Below, piece after piece: positions 1 through 6,936 of a stretch of DNA of 64,000 bases. Each line of letters starts with the position of its first letter. Position 1 is the stretch's first letter. This DNA is from Bacillota bacterium (GTDB lineage Bacteria; Bacillota; Clostridia; Oscillospirales; CAG-382): positions 1 to 64,000 of the forward strand of contig JAKPGJ010000003.1 in NCBI GenBank assembly GCA_029550965.1, written 5' to 3'. The translations under genes and the position numbers were made by a program. The notes beneath the pieces are model-generated. The model was not told the origin of the DNA. It ran no database searches and saw only the letters and a list, made by a program, of their open reading frames with translations.

Positions 1-1
1 C

Positions 2-652
2 GCCGTAATGAAAGAGGCGCAGGAGTTCTGCGCTTATCTCTGCAAAACATACGGATTCGGCGTTGATAAAATCTGTTCTCATCATGAAGCCCACCTGCAG
101 GGGTTCGGCAGCAACCACGCCGACTGCGACCATTGGCTCAAAAAGTTCGGAAAGACCATGGACTGGTTCCGTGCGGAGGTCCGGAAGCTGTTTGACAAAC
201 CCGCATCGTCACAGCCCGAGCGGCCGGAGCAGGAAACCGCGAGCGATGTTGTTTATACGGTCGTAAAAGGCGATACCTTAATCAAAATCGCGGCAAAGTT
301 CAAAACGACCTATCAGGCGCTCGCGGCATATAACGGGATATCCGATCCGAACAGGATCATCGTCGGGCAGAAAATCAAAATACCGCAGACCGCTCAGCCT
401 TCCGCGCCGGTGACGACCGCTCCGGCTCCCGCGCCCGAACCCGCGCCGGCGCCTGCGCCGACCATCAAAGTCGGCAGCGTTGTCCGTCTCAAGCCCGGGG
501 CAAAGACTTACACCGGCGGCAGCCTTGCGAAGTATGTTTATCTCCGCGACCATGTAGTGTCGCAGATCGTCCGCGACCGCGTCGTAATCACCTTCGACGG
601 CGTTGTCGTCGCGGCCGTGAAGCTCTCTGATTTGACGCTTGTGAAAGAATAG
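2..652 (+). CDS. N-acetylmuramoyl-L-alanine amidase/endolysin-like, LysM protein (5' partial)
   Basis: The reading frame is open to the window edge, so the N-terminal catalytic part is missing. The first ~60 visible residues (SHHEAHLQGFGSNHADCDHW, then FRAEVRKL) match the C-terminal end of peptidoglycan-amidase catalytic domains, where a 'SNHxDxxHW' segment is typical. A Pro/Gln/Glu linker leads to one LysM domain at about residues 83-126 of the ATG-based ORF (YTVVKGDTL...IIVGQKIKIP), which binds the glycan backbone. A Pro-Ala linker follows, then a ~60-residue C-terminal beta-rich module (KVGSVVRLKPGAKTY) like the SH3-like tails of clostridial phage endolysins. It is probably a cell-wall hydrolase or prophage-derived endolysin. 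Family call is good; the exact bond cleaved is inferred. Confidence 0.75.
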   Translation, partial: AVMKEAQEFCAYLCKTYGFGVDKICSHHEAHLQGFGSNHADCDHWLKKFGKTMDWFRAEVRKLFDKPASSQPERPEQETASDVVYTVVKGDTLIKIAAKFKTTYQALAAYNGISDPNRIIVGQKIKIPQTAQPSAPVTTAPAPAPEPAPAPAPTIKVGSVVRLKPGAKTYTGGSLAKYVYLRDHVVSQIVRDRVVITFDGVVVAAVKLSDLTLVKE

Positions 653-706
653 CAGAAGAATAAAAAGTTGTAAGGCATAAAGAATATATTATGCAATGAT
701 AGATTC

Positions 707-743
707 ATGGCTTGAAACCTGTTGAGCGCAGGTTTCAAGCCAT
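707..743. repeat. Perfect 14-bp inverted repeat (hairpin) after the amidase gene
   Basis: The arms atggcttgaaacct and aggtttcaagccat are perfectly complementary around a 9-nt loop, 55 nt past the stop codon. No T-run follows directly, so it may end transcription weakly or protect the 3' end. The rest of 653-999 holds nothing I can recognise. Confidence 0.6.
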
Positions 744-999
744 CACATTTGCTGACAAGTCATTTTTATCAATTAACTATCTCCATTTAGAACCTATTGG
801 ATCAGAACCATTGCAAATTGTTAAGCAACCATCTTCGAGAAAAATATGTAGGTTGGTCATGCAGAAACGGTTAATGAACAGATAGTGCCAAATATTATTA
901 TTGTGTGGAGATTTATCGGAGATGCGTAAGCTTTTGTTCTATCTCCACCGTCGAAACGGCGGAACAGAACATTAATAGGATCGCTGTTTCGGAGAAGGT

Positions 1000-1817
1000 T
1001 TACTTACGCTTCACCTTGACTCTGTAGGATTCTGCTCCATGACTTAAATTATTTTTTTGAACGAATCTGCCAAGCTGTTCAACAGTATATGTTGACAAAT
1101 AACCCTCTTCATCTCTGGAAAAAGTGAATTTGTATTGGTCTAATAGCTGAATGGAAGGCATATAACGATACCAATTAATAGATTTCAGCGAATTATCTAT
1201 ATACTCAAATGTTTCTACATTAATTTCCGTACAGCCTTAACCACCATAATATAATTCACATATAGCACTTTCATATCTTGATAATCTTTCATTTTTGTAT
1301 TGGCATTCAGATATGAAAGTAAGGGCATGATTGTTGTATGGTTCAAAAACAAAAGACAACACTCTATTTTGCTCATATACAAGTAATTCAATAGCGATAA
1401 CACTAAAAACTCCATCAAACTTATTGCTGTACTTTTTAGAGCAAATTAAATTGCCTTTATCGTCAAAAATGTACTCATAATCGTACATGTTATGTTTAGG
1501 AGTTCCCTTGAGAAGCTTACCTCTATTGTAACCTCCAATAACTAAATCTAAAGAACTTGGAGAATAAAAACCTCGATGAATAGTTGCTCCACCTTTTGAA
1601 TATTCCTTTCTATATGCCTTGTCATCAATACCGAGTACAATTCTTGAAAGGAATTAGCATATTGTTTTTGCAGTAGAATATACTTTTGATTTAATAGTTC
1701 AAAATATTTGCAGTTCATTTCATTTTCTTCTGAATGGTTATAATAAAATAAATCTTTTGGCCCGTCAATCTCTGAAAGTTCTTTTAAATATATTTGTTGG
1801 TCAAATTTCTCCCTCAT
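1000..1817 (-). pseudogene. Degraded gene of unknown family (one frameshift, one in-frame stop)
   Basis: The track splits this into ORFs 1548-1817 and 1237-1488, but they join into one product. A start at 1817 has a good AAGGAG site. The frame reads to ...NSFQELYSVL, then must shift near 1620-1640 to continue as IDDKAYRKEYSKGGATIHRG, SPSSLDLVIGGYNRG and MYDYEYIFDDKGNLICS. A TAA at 1237-1239 (after ...CELYYGG) interrupts it. The same frame then runs another 79 codons (GCTEINVETFEYIDNS...QLGRFVQKNNLSHG) to a true stop at 1000-1002. The restored protein would be about 270 residues, soluble and without a signal peptide. I do not recognise the family. Its place beside an Rhs-like remnant suggests an immunity-type or orphan toxin-associated gene, which is only a guess. 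AT-rich composition fits acquired DNA. Confidence 0.65.
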
Positions 1818-1832
1818 AAATCATACTCCTTG

Positions 1833-2087
1833 TTAAAATGGAGATACAGCATCTAATTCCCAAACAAGTCCTGCCCAATCTCGCCATTTCGTGGGATTGC
1901 CAATGGTGTCATAATATATAGTTTTTCCATTGATTTCTGTAAGCAGATCTAATATATTTATTCCAATTTCAATAATATAAAAATAAAACGTTAATGTCAA
2001 ATGATTTCGACGTATATTGACATTTTTTGCATATAAATTTTCTAATGTTAAATAAATATCAATTATATTCTCTGATTTCAAATTCAC
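1833..2087 (-). pseudogene. Rhs/YD-repeat protein remnant
   Basis: The C-terminal third of this 84-codon frame (LTEINGKTIYYDTIGNPTKW, then RDWAGLVWEL) matches the clostridial Rhs/YD repeat pattern 'I-Y-D-x-I-G-N-P-T-x-(W/Y)-R-(D/N)-G...W'. The frame then ends in DAVSPF, and its N-terminal two thirds look like random AT-rich translation. Nothing else of an Rhs core is present, so this is a scrap left by deletion. It lies 15 bp upstream of the degraded gene on the same strand, the order in which Rhs tip sequences precede immunity genes. Confidence 0.45.
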
Positions 2088-2179
2088 ATCAATGATTCAA
2101 CAGGTTTTCAACTCTTAGAAGATTGATACGTATGCAGATTACCTCCATCATTCATGTGCAATTTTCAGATAAAGACATA

Positions 2180-2215
2180 CGCCCCGTTTTCCGATATGGA
2201 GAACGGGGCGTTTTT
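2180..2215 (+). terminator. Rho-independent terminator (plus strand)
   Basis: The arms cgccccgtt and aacggggcg flank a short loop and are followed by TTTTT, a classic intrinsic terminator. No plus-strand gene precedes it in the window, so it may be a leftover of a lost gene. It also lies between the Rhs scrap and the truncated asnB. Confidence 0.6.
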
Positions 2216-2392
2216 GGTGTTATAATGAATAGAAACCTTTATGGCAAACGATGCCGCGCGGATAATGGATACCATGACTACGAGGAATATGAGCAACGCG
2301 AATGCTCGGCCTTTTGCGCAACCTTTAAGATTCAAACAATACCGGGCAAAGTGCATAGAAGAAGCCGATGCAATGATCTATGTACTTGGCTG

Positions 2393-3553
2393 TCATCCTG
2401 TGTGTTCGTACTCATCTGCACATTCGCCGGACAGCGCGACGGTGACGTGTTTTTTTATCTCTCCGCAGAACAGCAATAGCGACGAATCAATATCCGCCAT
2501 GCCGGGAAGATCTCTTGCCTCGACGGCGTCGTACAACGCCTGCGCGAGTTCGTCGTTCCCGATTACGACGTTGTGGTGGTCGGAGCCTAAGTATTCGGTC
2601 ATAATCTGAATGTACTTCTCGTCGCTGTCCGGCTGGAAGAAGCTTTTTTTAAAGAACTTTTCGTTGTCTTTATACGTGACCGAGAAAGTCTGCAGCTTTT
2701 CGCCGCGCCGCTTTAAAGAATTGGCGGCGACCGCGGATATGATGCTCGAATCCAGACCGCCGGAGAGGAAGGTTCCGATCGGAACGTCGCTGACCAGCTG
2801 GCGTTCGATGGCGTCGGTAACCAAATAGCGCACTTTCTCGATCGTCGCGTTCAGGTCGTCGGTATGCGGCTTATCCTCCAGCGTCCAGTACGCTCGGGTT
2901 TTCAGCCCGTCCGCGTCGTATACGCCGCAGCAGCCGGGTTTTAACTCGTACATATCCTCAAAGACGCCGCAGCCCGGCGTTCTGCCCGGTCCTAAAAAGA
3001 ACAGTTCCGAGATGCCTCGGTAGCTCAGAACGGGTTTGACGCTCGGATGGGCGAGCAGCGCCTTTATCTCTGAGCCGAAGATGAAACTTTTCTCCTTTTC
3101 TACATAGAAAAACGGTTTTACGCCCATTCGGTCGCGCGCGATAAACAGTTTTTTCTCGCGCTCGTTCCAGATCGCGAACGCGAAAATGCCGTTCAGTTTT
3201 TCAAGACAGTCTTCGCCCCACACGCAGTAGGCCCTGAGCAGAACTTCGGTGTCGCTGTGTCCGACAAAACGTTCGCCAAGCGCTTTCAGTTCCGCGCGGA
3301 TATCTTCGGTGTTGTACAGTTCGCCGTTGTAAACAATGGCAAAGTCGGCGCCCTTGTAATTGTACCGCATCGGCTGCGAACCGTTCTCGATATCGACGAC
3401 GGCGAGCCGGGCGTGCAGCAGAACCACGTTTTCGCTAACATAAACGCCGTCCGCGTCCGGCCCGCGGCGCTTTAGGTTTTTTATGATGTTCTTCTGCTGT
3501 TCGTCGGTTAACAGAATGTTGTTGAAGTTGACTTCTCCTGCGATCCCGCACAT
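2393..3553 (-). pseudogene. asnB: Asparagine synthetase (glutamine-hydrolysing), 3'-truncated
   Basis: The N-terminus MCGIAGEVNF carries the Cys2 nucleophile of the Ntn-type glutaminase domain, which releases ammonia from Gln. The C-terminal synthetase domain starts near residue 220 and has the pyrophosphate loop SGGLDSS. It would activate Asp with ATP and add ammonia to give Asn. Full AsnB proteins have about 600 residues; this one stops at 386, directly after the conserved ALSGECADE, where FGGYP-type sequence is expected. Instead it reads YEHTG and stops. The downstream sequence to ~2180 shows no AsnB residues in any frame. The gene therefore looks broken by a deletion or rearrangement near 2400-2410. 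The start has a GGGAGAGG site. Family call is near certain; loss of function is inferred. Confidence 0.85.
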
Positions 3554-3669
3554 ATTCTAACCTCTCCCAATAAAGATTAAAAGCGCTCCATCCATAGAAT
3601 GGATAGAACGCCATTGTTCTTTTTGTAGTATATGCAGGGAAGAAGAGAAAAATTAGTAAAAAACAGCGC

Positions 3670-3906
3670 TTAGCTCACCAGACACCAGGGTTCTCTGTTT
3701 TTGGTATATTGATTTTTCGCGTTGTAGTAATATTTCGCGCCGCTGCTGTCAACGCGCCAGATATATACCTGATCGCCGGCGCTGCCGTATTTGGAGATCA
3801 GTTTCTTCGCATACGCTATAGCATCTTCTTCCGTTACAGAAGGTTCGCTGAAAACGTACCCGCCTTTTTCTATAAGCTGAATAAGAATACTATAGGCATT
3901 GGACAT
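3670..3906 (-). CDS. Small conserved-looking protein of unknown function
   Basis: I choose the ATG giving MSNAYSILIQLIEKGG, because AAAGGAG lies 8 nt upstream; the track start 18 bp earlier lies at that site. The 78-residue product has a helical start, then a mixed region with aromatic residues (VYIWRVDSSGAKYYYN) and ends in PWCLVS. There is no signal peptide or membrane segment. It stands alone between the rubredoxin terminator and asnB. No family is recognised. Confidence 0.5.
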   Translation of the reverse strand: MSNAYSILIQLIEKGGYVFSEPSVTEEDAIAYAKKLISKYGSAGDQVYIWRVDSSGAKYYYNAKNQYTKNREPWCLVS

Positions 3907-4002
3907 TTTTCCGGCTCCTTTCATTTAATCCTATGTCTTTAAAAAATATTATAATATTAAAATTTATATTTGTCAATATATCGTTCAAAAAATTGAAAAT
4001 CG

Positions 4003-4032
4003 CAAAAAATGCCCGCCGGCTTTCCGGCGGGC
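4003..4032 (-). terminator. Rho-independent terminator after the fprA-rubredoxin operon
   Basis: On the minus strand gcccgccgg-aaa-gccggcgggc is a GC-rich hairpin followed by ATTTTTTG. It lies about 20 nt past the rubredoxin stop codon. Confidence 0.85.
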
Positions 4033-4050
4033 GGGAGGAGCGATGGCGTT

Positions 4051-4206
4051 TTAGTCGATGGGGGAGAAAGCGGATTTGTCCAGTCCGCAAACCGGGCATA
4101 CCCAGTCGTCCGGCAGGTCGTCGAAAGATGTGTTGGGTGCGATTCCGTGTTCGGGATCACCAACAGCGGGGTCGTAAATATAACCGCATGCGCATTCGTA
4201 CTTCAT
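4051..4206 (-). CDS. Rubredoxin
   Basis: This 51-residue gene is too short for the ORF track. It reads [16 protein letters not shown], then the typical DPEHGIAP and [18 protein letters not shown]. Rubredoxin holds one iron in four Cys and passes single electrons in the cytoplasm. The second knuckle is the usual CPVCG, but the first is C-A-C-G, with one residue between the cysteines instead of two; I recall this form in some rubredoxins. It lies 39 bp downstream of the flavodiiron protein gene on the same strand and ahead of a strong terminator, so the two form an operon. Rubredoxin is the standard electron donor to FprA. A GGAGG site precedes the ATG. Confidence 0.93.
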   Translation of the reverse strand: MKYECACGYIYDPAVGDPEHGIAPNTSFDDLPDDWVCPVCGLDKSAFSPID

Positions 4207-4245
4207 CGTAAAAATCCTCCTTAAATTTGTTTTATTTCTGCTATG

Positions 4246-5454
4246 TTACTGATTCAATAGCATTTTACCAAAGTTAAGCCCGTATTCGTAAGCATTCTTC
4301 CGGTCTTCGCTGCCGGGCTTGAATCTGACGCGGAAACCGTCCGCAACGTTCAGCCGTATCTGTTTCAGCCGCTCGATGAGATTTCCGACCGCCTCGCCGC
4401 TCCAGCCGTAGCTGCCGAACGCCGAAGCGAGCTTGCCCTTGAACATCGGGTAGTTCATGCTGGTAACAATATCCCAGATGGGTTTTAACGCGTCGCCGAG
4501 TATGGTCGGGGAGCCAAACAGCACGCCGTCCGCGTATTCGATTTCCTGCAAGACGTCGTCCGTTTTATGCTCGACCATATCGTACGCGCGGACATCGATA
4601 TCTCCGGCGGCTTCGATGCCGCTTTTAATGATTTCCGCGATTTCCTTGGTGTATCCGTACGCGCTGACATAAGGAATGATAACCGTCTTTTTCCGGTTCG
4701 GGTTGACGTCGCTTGTCCATTCCTGATAAAGCCGAATCGTCTCCTTGATATGGCTGTCCAGCACCGGTCCGTGCCCGGTCAGAATCATGTCGATGTCCAA
4801 ACCCTCGATGCGCTGCAAAGCGTTCGTCATATAGGGCTTTCTGAACGGGTAGATGATGGCGTCGAAGTACTCCTTCAAAGCCCGTTTGTAGTCCGCTTCG
4901 TCCTTGCCGGTCAGCTTGCTGCGCAGAACCCCTTCGAAGCTGTAATGCGCGCCGAACGAGTCGCAGGTGAACAGTAGCTTGTCCTCCGCAACGTAAGTGT
5001 ACATGGTGTCCGGCCAGTGCAGGTTGGGGAGGATAAAGAACCGCAGCGTTTTGTCGCCAAGGCTGAGCGTGTCGTTGTCCTTGACGGTTATGCTTTTAAA
5101 CTCGCGGTTGAGAATGTGTTTTAAAAACAGGATTGCGGGCTGCGAACCGACGACCGTGATGTCCGGGTTGATGTCCAGCAGTTTCTCGATGCTGCCGGCG
5201 TGGTCAGGCTCGGTATGGTTTACGACGATATAATCAATTTCCGACAGCTTCTTTACGCTTTCTACGGCGGTGCAGTAGTCGTCGAAAAATACCGCTTTCG
5301 CCGTCTCGATCAGCGCGGTCTTTTCGCTGCCCTTTAAAATATAAGAGTTGTAGGTCGTGCCGAATTCGGTCTCCATGATGATGTCGAATATGCGTAAATC
5401 CGGATCCAGCACGCCGGTCCAGAACAAATCTTTGGTTAATTGTAAATTCTTCAT
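4246..5454 (-). CDS. fprA: Flavodiiron protein (FprA-type, O2/NO reductase)
   Basis: This 402-residue A-type flavoprotein has an N-terminal metallo-beta-lactamase-like diiron domain and a C-terminal flavodoxin domain from about residue 255 (IIPYVSAYGYTKEIAE). The diiron ligands are visible as H80-x-E82-x-D84-H85 (NHTEPDHAGS), then LHWPDT, FTCDSFGAHY and TGHGPV. These enzymes reduce O2 to water, or NO to N2O, with electrons from rubredoxin, and so detoxify oxygen in anaerobes. The next gene downstream is rubredoxin. A consensus-like promoter and a long inverted repeat lie just upstream. Length and ligands are normal, so it should be active. Preference for O2 over NO cannot be read from the sequence. 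Confidence 0.95.
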   Translation of the reverse strand: MKNLQLTKDLFWTGVLDPDLRIFDIIMETEFGTTYNSYILKGSEKTALIETAKAVFFDDYCTAVESVKKLSEIDYIVVNHTEPDHAGSIEKLLDINPDITVVGSQPAILFLKHILNREFKSITVKDNDTLSLGDKTLRFFILPNLHWPDTMYTYVAEDKLLFTCDSFGAHYSFEGVLRSKLTGKDEADYKRALKEYFDAIIYPFRKPYMTNALQRIEGLDIDMILTGHGPVLDSHIKETIRLYQEWTSDVNPNRKKTVIIPYVSAYGYTKEIAEIIKSGIEAAGDIDVRAYDMVEHKTDDVLQEIEYADGVLFGSPTILGDALKPIWDIVTSMNYPMFKGKLASAFGSYGWSGEAVGNLIERLKQIRLNVADGFRVRFKPGSEDRKNAYEYGLNFGKMLLNQ

Positions 5455-5474
5455 ACGACAAACCTCAAAAAGAA

Positions 5475-5510
5475 AAGCATGATAAACATGCAGCGCATGT
5501 TCTCATGCTT
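5475..5510 (-). promoter_or_regulatory. Inverted repeat over the fprA transcription start (candidate operator)
   Basis: The plus strand shows aagcatga-taa-acatgc-agc-gcatgt-tc-tcatgctt, two nested palindromic arm pairs. It begins right after the predicted -10 box and spans the expected start site, so a bound repressor would block fprA. As RNA it could also fold as a leader hairpin. I do not recognise the regulator; the arms do not match a Fur/PerR box that I know. Confidence 0.55.
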
Positions 5511-5539
5511 ATAATACCATATATTTTGAATAGAATCAA
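5511..5539 (-). promoter_or_regulatory. Promoter of the fprA-rubredoxin operon
   Basis: On the minus strand there is TTGATT at 5539-5534, a 17-bp spacer and TATTAT at 5516-5511, a good sigma-A promoter. The predicted start falls inside the inverted repeat. Confidence 0.65.
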
Positions 5540-5568
5540 TACTTTAATAACAATTATTGCTAATTATT

Positions 5569-6159
5569 CTACTTCAATTCCGTGCGACCCTCGATGGCTT
5601 TGAGCAGGGTTACGCCGTCGGCATACTCCAGCGTCGCGCCGACCGGAAGCCCGTACGCAAGACGGGTGACTTTGACGCCCAGCGGTTTGAGAATCTTCGC
5701 GATGTATAGAGCGGTCGCCTCGCCCTCGACACTGGGGTTGGTCGCGACGATAACCTCCTTGACGTCGGCGTTGATACGCGCGAGCAGCTCTTTGATTTTC
5801 AACTGCTCCGGCCCGATGCCGTCGATGGGGGAGATAACGCCGTGCAGAACGTGGTACAGCCCCTTGTATTCGTGCAGGTTTTCGATCGAATCAATGGATT
5901 TTGAATCCTCGACGACGCAGATGGTGGATTTGTCGCGCGCGCCGTCCGAACAGATGTCGCAGTATTCCTTTTCGCTGTAACACTGGCAGGCGGCGCAGAG
6001 GTGAACTGCGTTCTTTACGTTCAGGAGCGCGTCCGCGAAGCTTTTCACCTCGTCGATGTTCATGTTCAGTACATGATACGCGAGCCGCGCGGCGCTCTTC
6101 CTGCCGATGCCCGGCAGCGCGGCGAAATGATGGATCAATTTTTCAAGAGCAGGAGTCAT
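5569..6159 (-). CDS. recR: Recombination protein RecR
   Basis: RecR clamps onto DNA with RecO/RecF and helps load RecA at gaps. The 196-residue protein has the helix-hairpin-helix segment FAALPGIGRKSAARLAYH at the N-terminus, the four-Cys zinc site (CAACQCYSEKEYCDIC) and the Toprim domain starting ICVVEDSKSIDSIE. Length is standard. It follows dnaX and the YbaB gene on the same strand, the usual Firmicutes order, although a 400-bp spacer separates it from the YbaB gene. The ATG has AAAGGGATGG upstream. Confidence 0.96.
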   Translation of the reverse strand: MTPALEKLIHHFAALPGIGRKSAARLAYHVLNMNIDEVKSFADALLNVKNAVHLCAACQCYSEKEYCDICSDGARDKSTICVVEDSKSIDSIENLHEYKGLYHVLHGVISPIDGIGPEQLKIKELLARINADVKEVIVATNPSVEGEATALYIAKILKPLGVKVTRLAYGLPVGATLEYADGVTLLKAIEGRTELK

Positions 6160-6561
6160 GCAGCCATCCCTTTATCGTTTTTTATGAATTGTGAGGTAAA
6201 TGTGTAATATCCTGCAGTGTTTTTGCGCCCGAAGGCCCGTGACGCTTTCTTTTTTTAACGGGAGAGCGGTTGGCGTCCCGTTACACCGGCGCGGCGGTCA
6301 TCCCGACGGATGCCGCGCCCTGCGGTTTGCCGCCGTCGTCCCCGACAAAAAAGCATGCCTGCGCCGAAACGCCCGACCGCTCCTCGCCTTCGACGCGGTT
6401 TTCAACGCCTGTTTGATATGGCCTTTCATAAGCTTCCGGCAGGATAAAATCAAAGCGCGCCGCTTGCGGTATTCGTTTGCATTTTTTCAAAACTTCCTCG
6501 CAATTAGCGTTGCAATCAGCGTTTCGAACCGGTCGAAAGCGGCGGCTTTGAACTGCATAGC
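6160..6561 (-). other. 400-bp spacer between the YbaB gene and recR, no clear gene
   Basis: In most Firmicutes these two genes nearly touch. Here the spacer has only weak frames: a 22-codon frame from about 6558 (MQFKAAAFDRF...) and a 69-codon frame 6281-6490 (MKKCKRIPQAARFDF...) with a poor ribosome site and low-complexity, GC-rich content. The 6260-6370 part (aacggga...tcccgtt, then GC-rich stretches) looks like non-coding palindromic repeat debris. I would not call a protein here. Confidence 0.4.
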
Positions 6562-6918
6562 CTAAAACATTCCGGGAAGTCCGGGCAGATTGAACGAACC
6601 GGTAACCTTCGCCATCTCGGTTTCTCTGGCTTCGGCAACCTTCTTAATCGCCTCGTTGACGGCGGCGACAAGAATGTCCTGCAGCGTTTCGATGTCGTCC
6701 GGATCGATGATCTCCGGCTTGATCTCGATGTGCTGGATTTCGTTTTTACCGTTGATTTTGACGGTGACCACGCCGCCGCCGGCGGAAATCTCGTATTCTC
6801 TCTGCTCGAGTTCGGCGGTCAGCGCTTCCATGGTTTCCTGCATTTTCTGAGCCTGCTTGAGCATGGAGTTCAAATCCTGCGGTCCGCCGCCGATGCCTTT
6901 CGGTAATCTGACTTTCAT
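6562..6918 (-). CDS. YbaB/EbfC family nucleoid-associated protein
   Basis: This 118-residue protein forms a DNA-binding dimer shaped like tweezers and sits between dnaX and recR in most bacteria. It begins with a Gly-rich stretch (MKVRLPKGIGGGPQ), followed by a Gln/Met-rich helix (MLKQAQKMQETMEAL), the conserved SAGGGVVTVKINGK beta region and the PDDIETLQDILVAAVNEA helix. A GGAGGACATAT site precedes the ATG. It lies 18 bp downstream of dnaX and so shares its transcript. Confidence 0.93.
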   Translation of the reverse strand: MKVRLPKGIGGGPQDLNSMLKQAQKMQETMEALTAELEQREYEISAGGGVVTVKINGKNEIQHIEIKPEIIDPDDIETLQDILVAAVNEAIKKVAEARETEMAKVTGSFNLPGLPGMF

Positions 6919-6936
6919 ATATGTCCTCCGTAAAAT

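Noticed and set aside
2-652. Intact prophage lysis module at the left edge
   Set aside because: Only the endolysin-like 3' end is visible, and no holin or phage structural gene follows; a prophage cannot be claimed from this window.
2123-2609. Plus-strand ORFs of 118 and 122 codons
   Set aside because: They run through a terminator hairpin and antisense to asnB, without ribosome sites or domain patterns.
6200-6565. 121-codon plus ORF between recR and the YbaB gene
   Set aside because: Starts within recR's leader, poor ribosome site, Arg/Phe-rich random composition.
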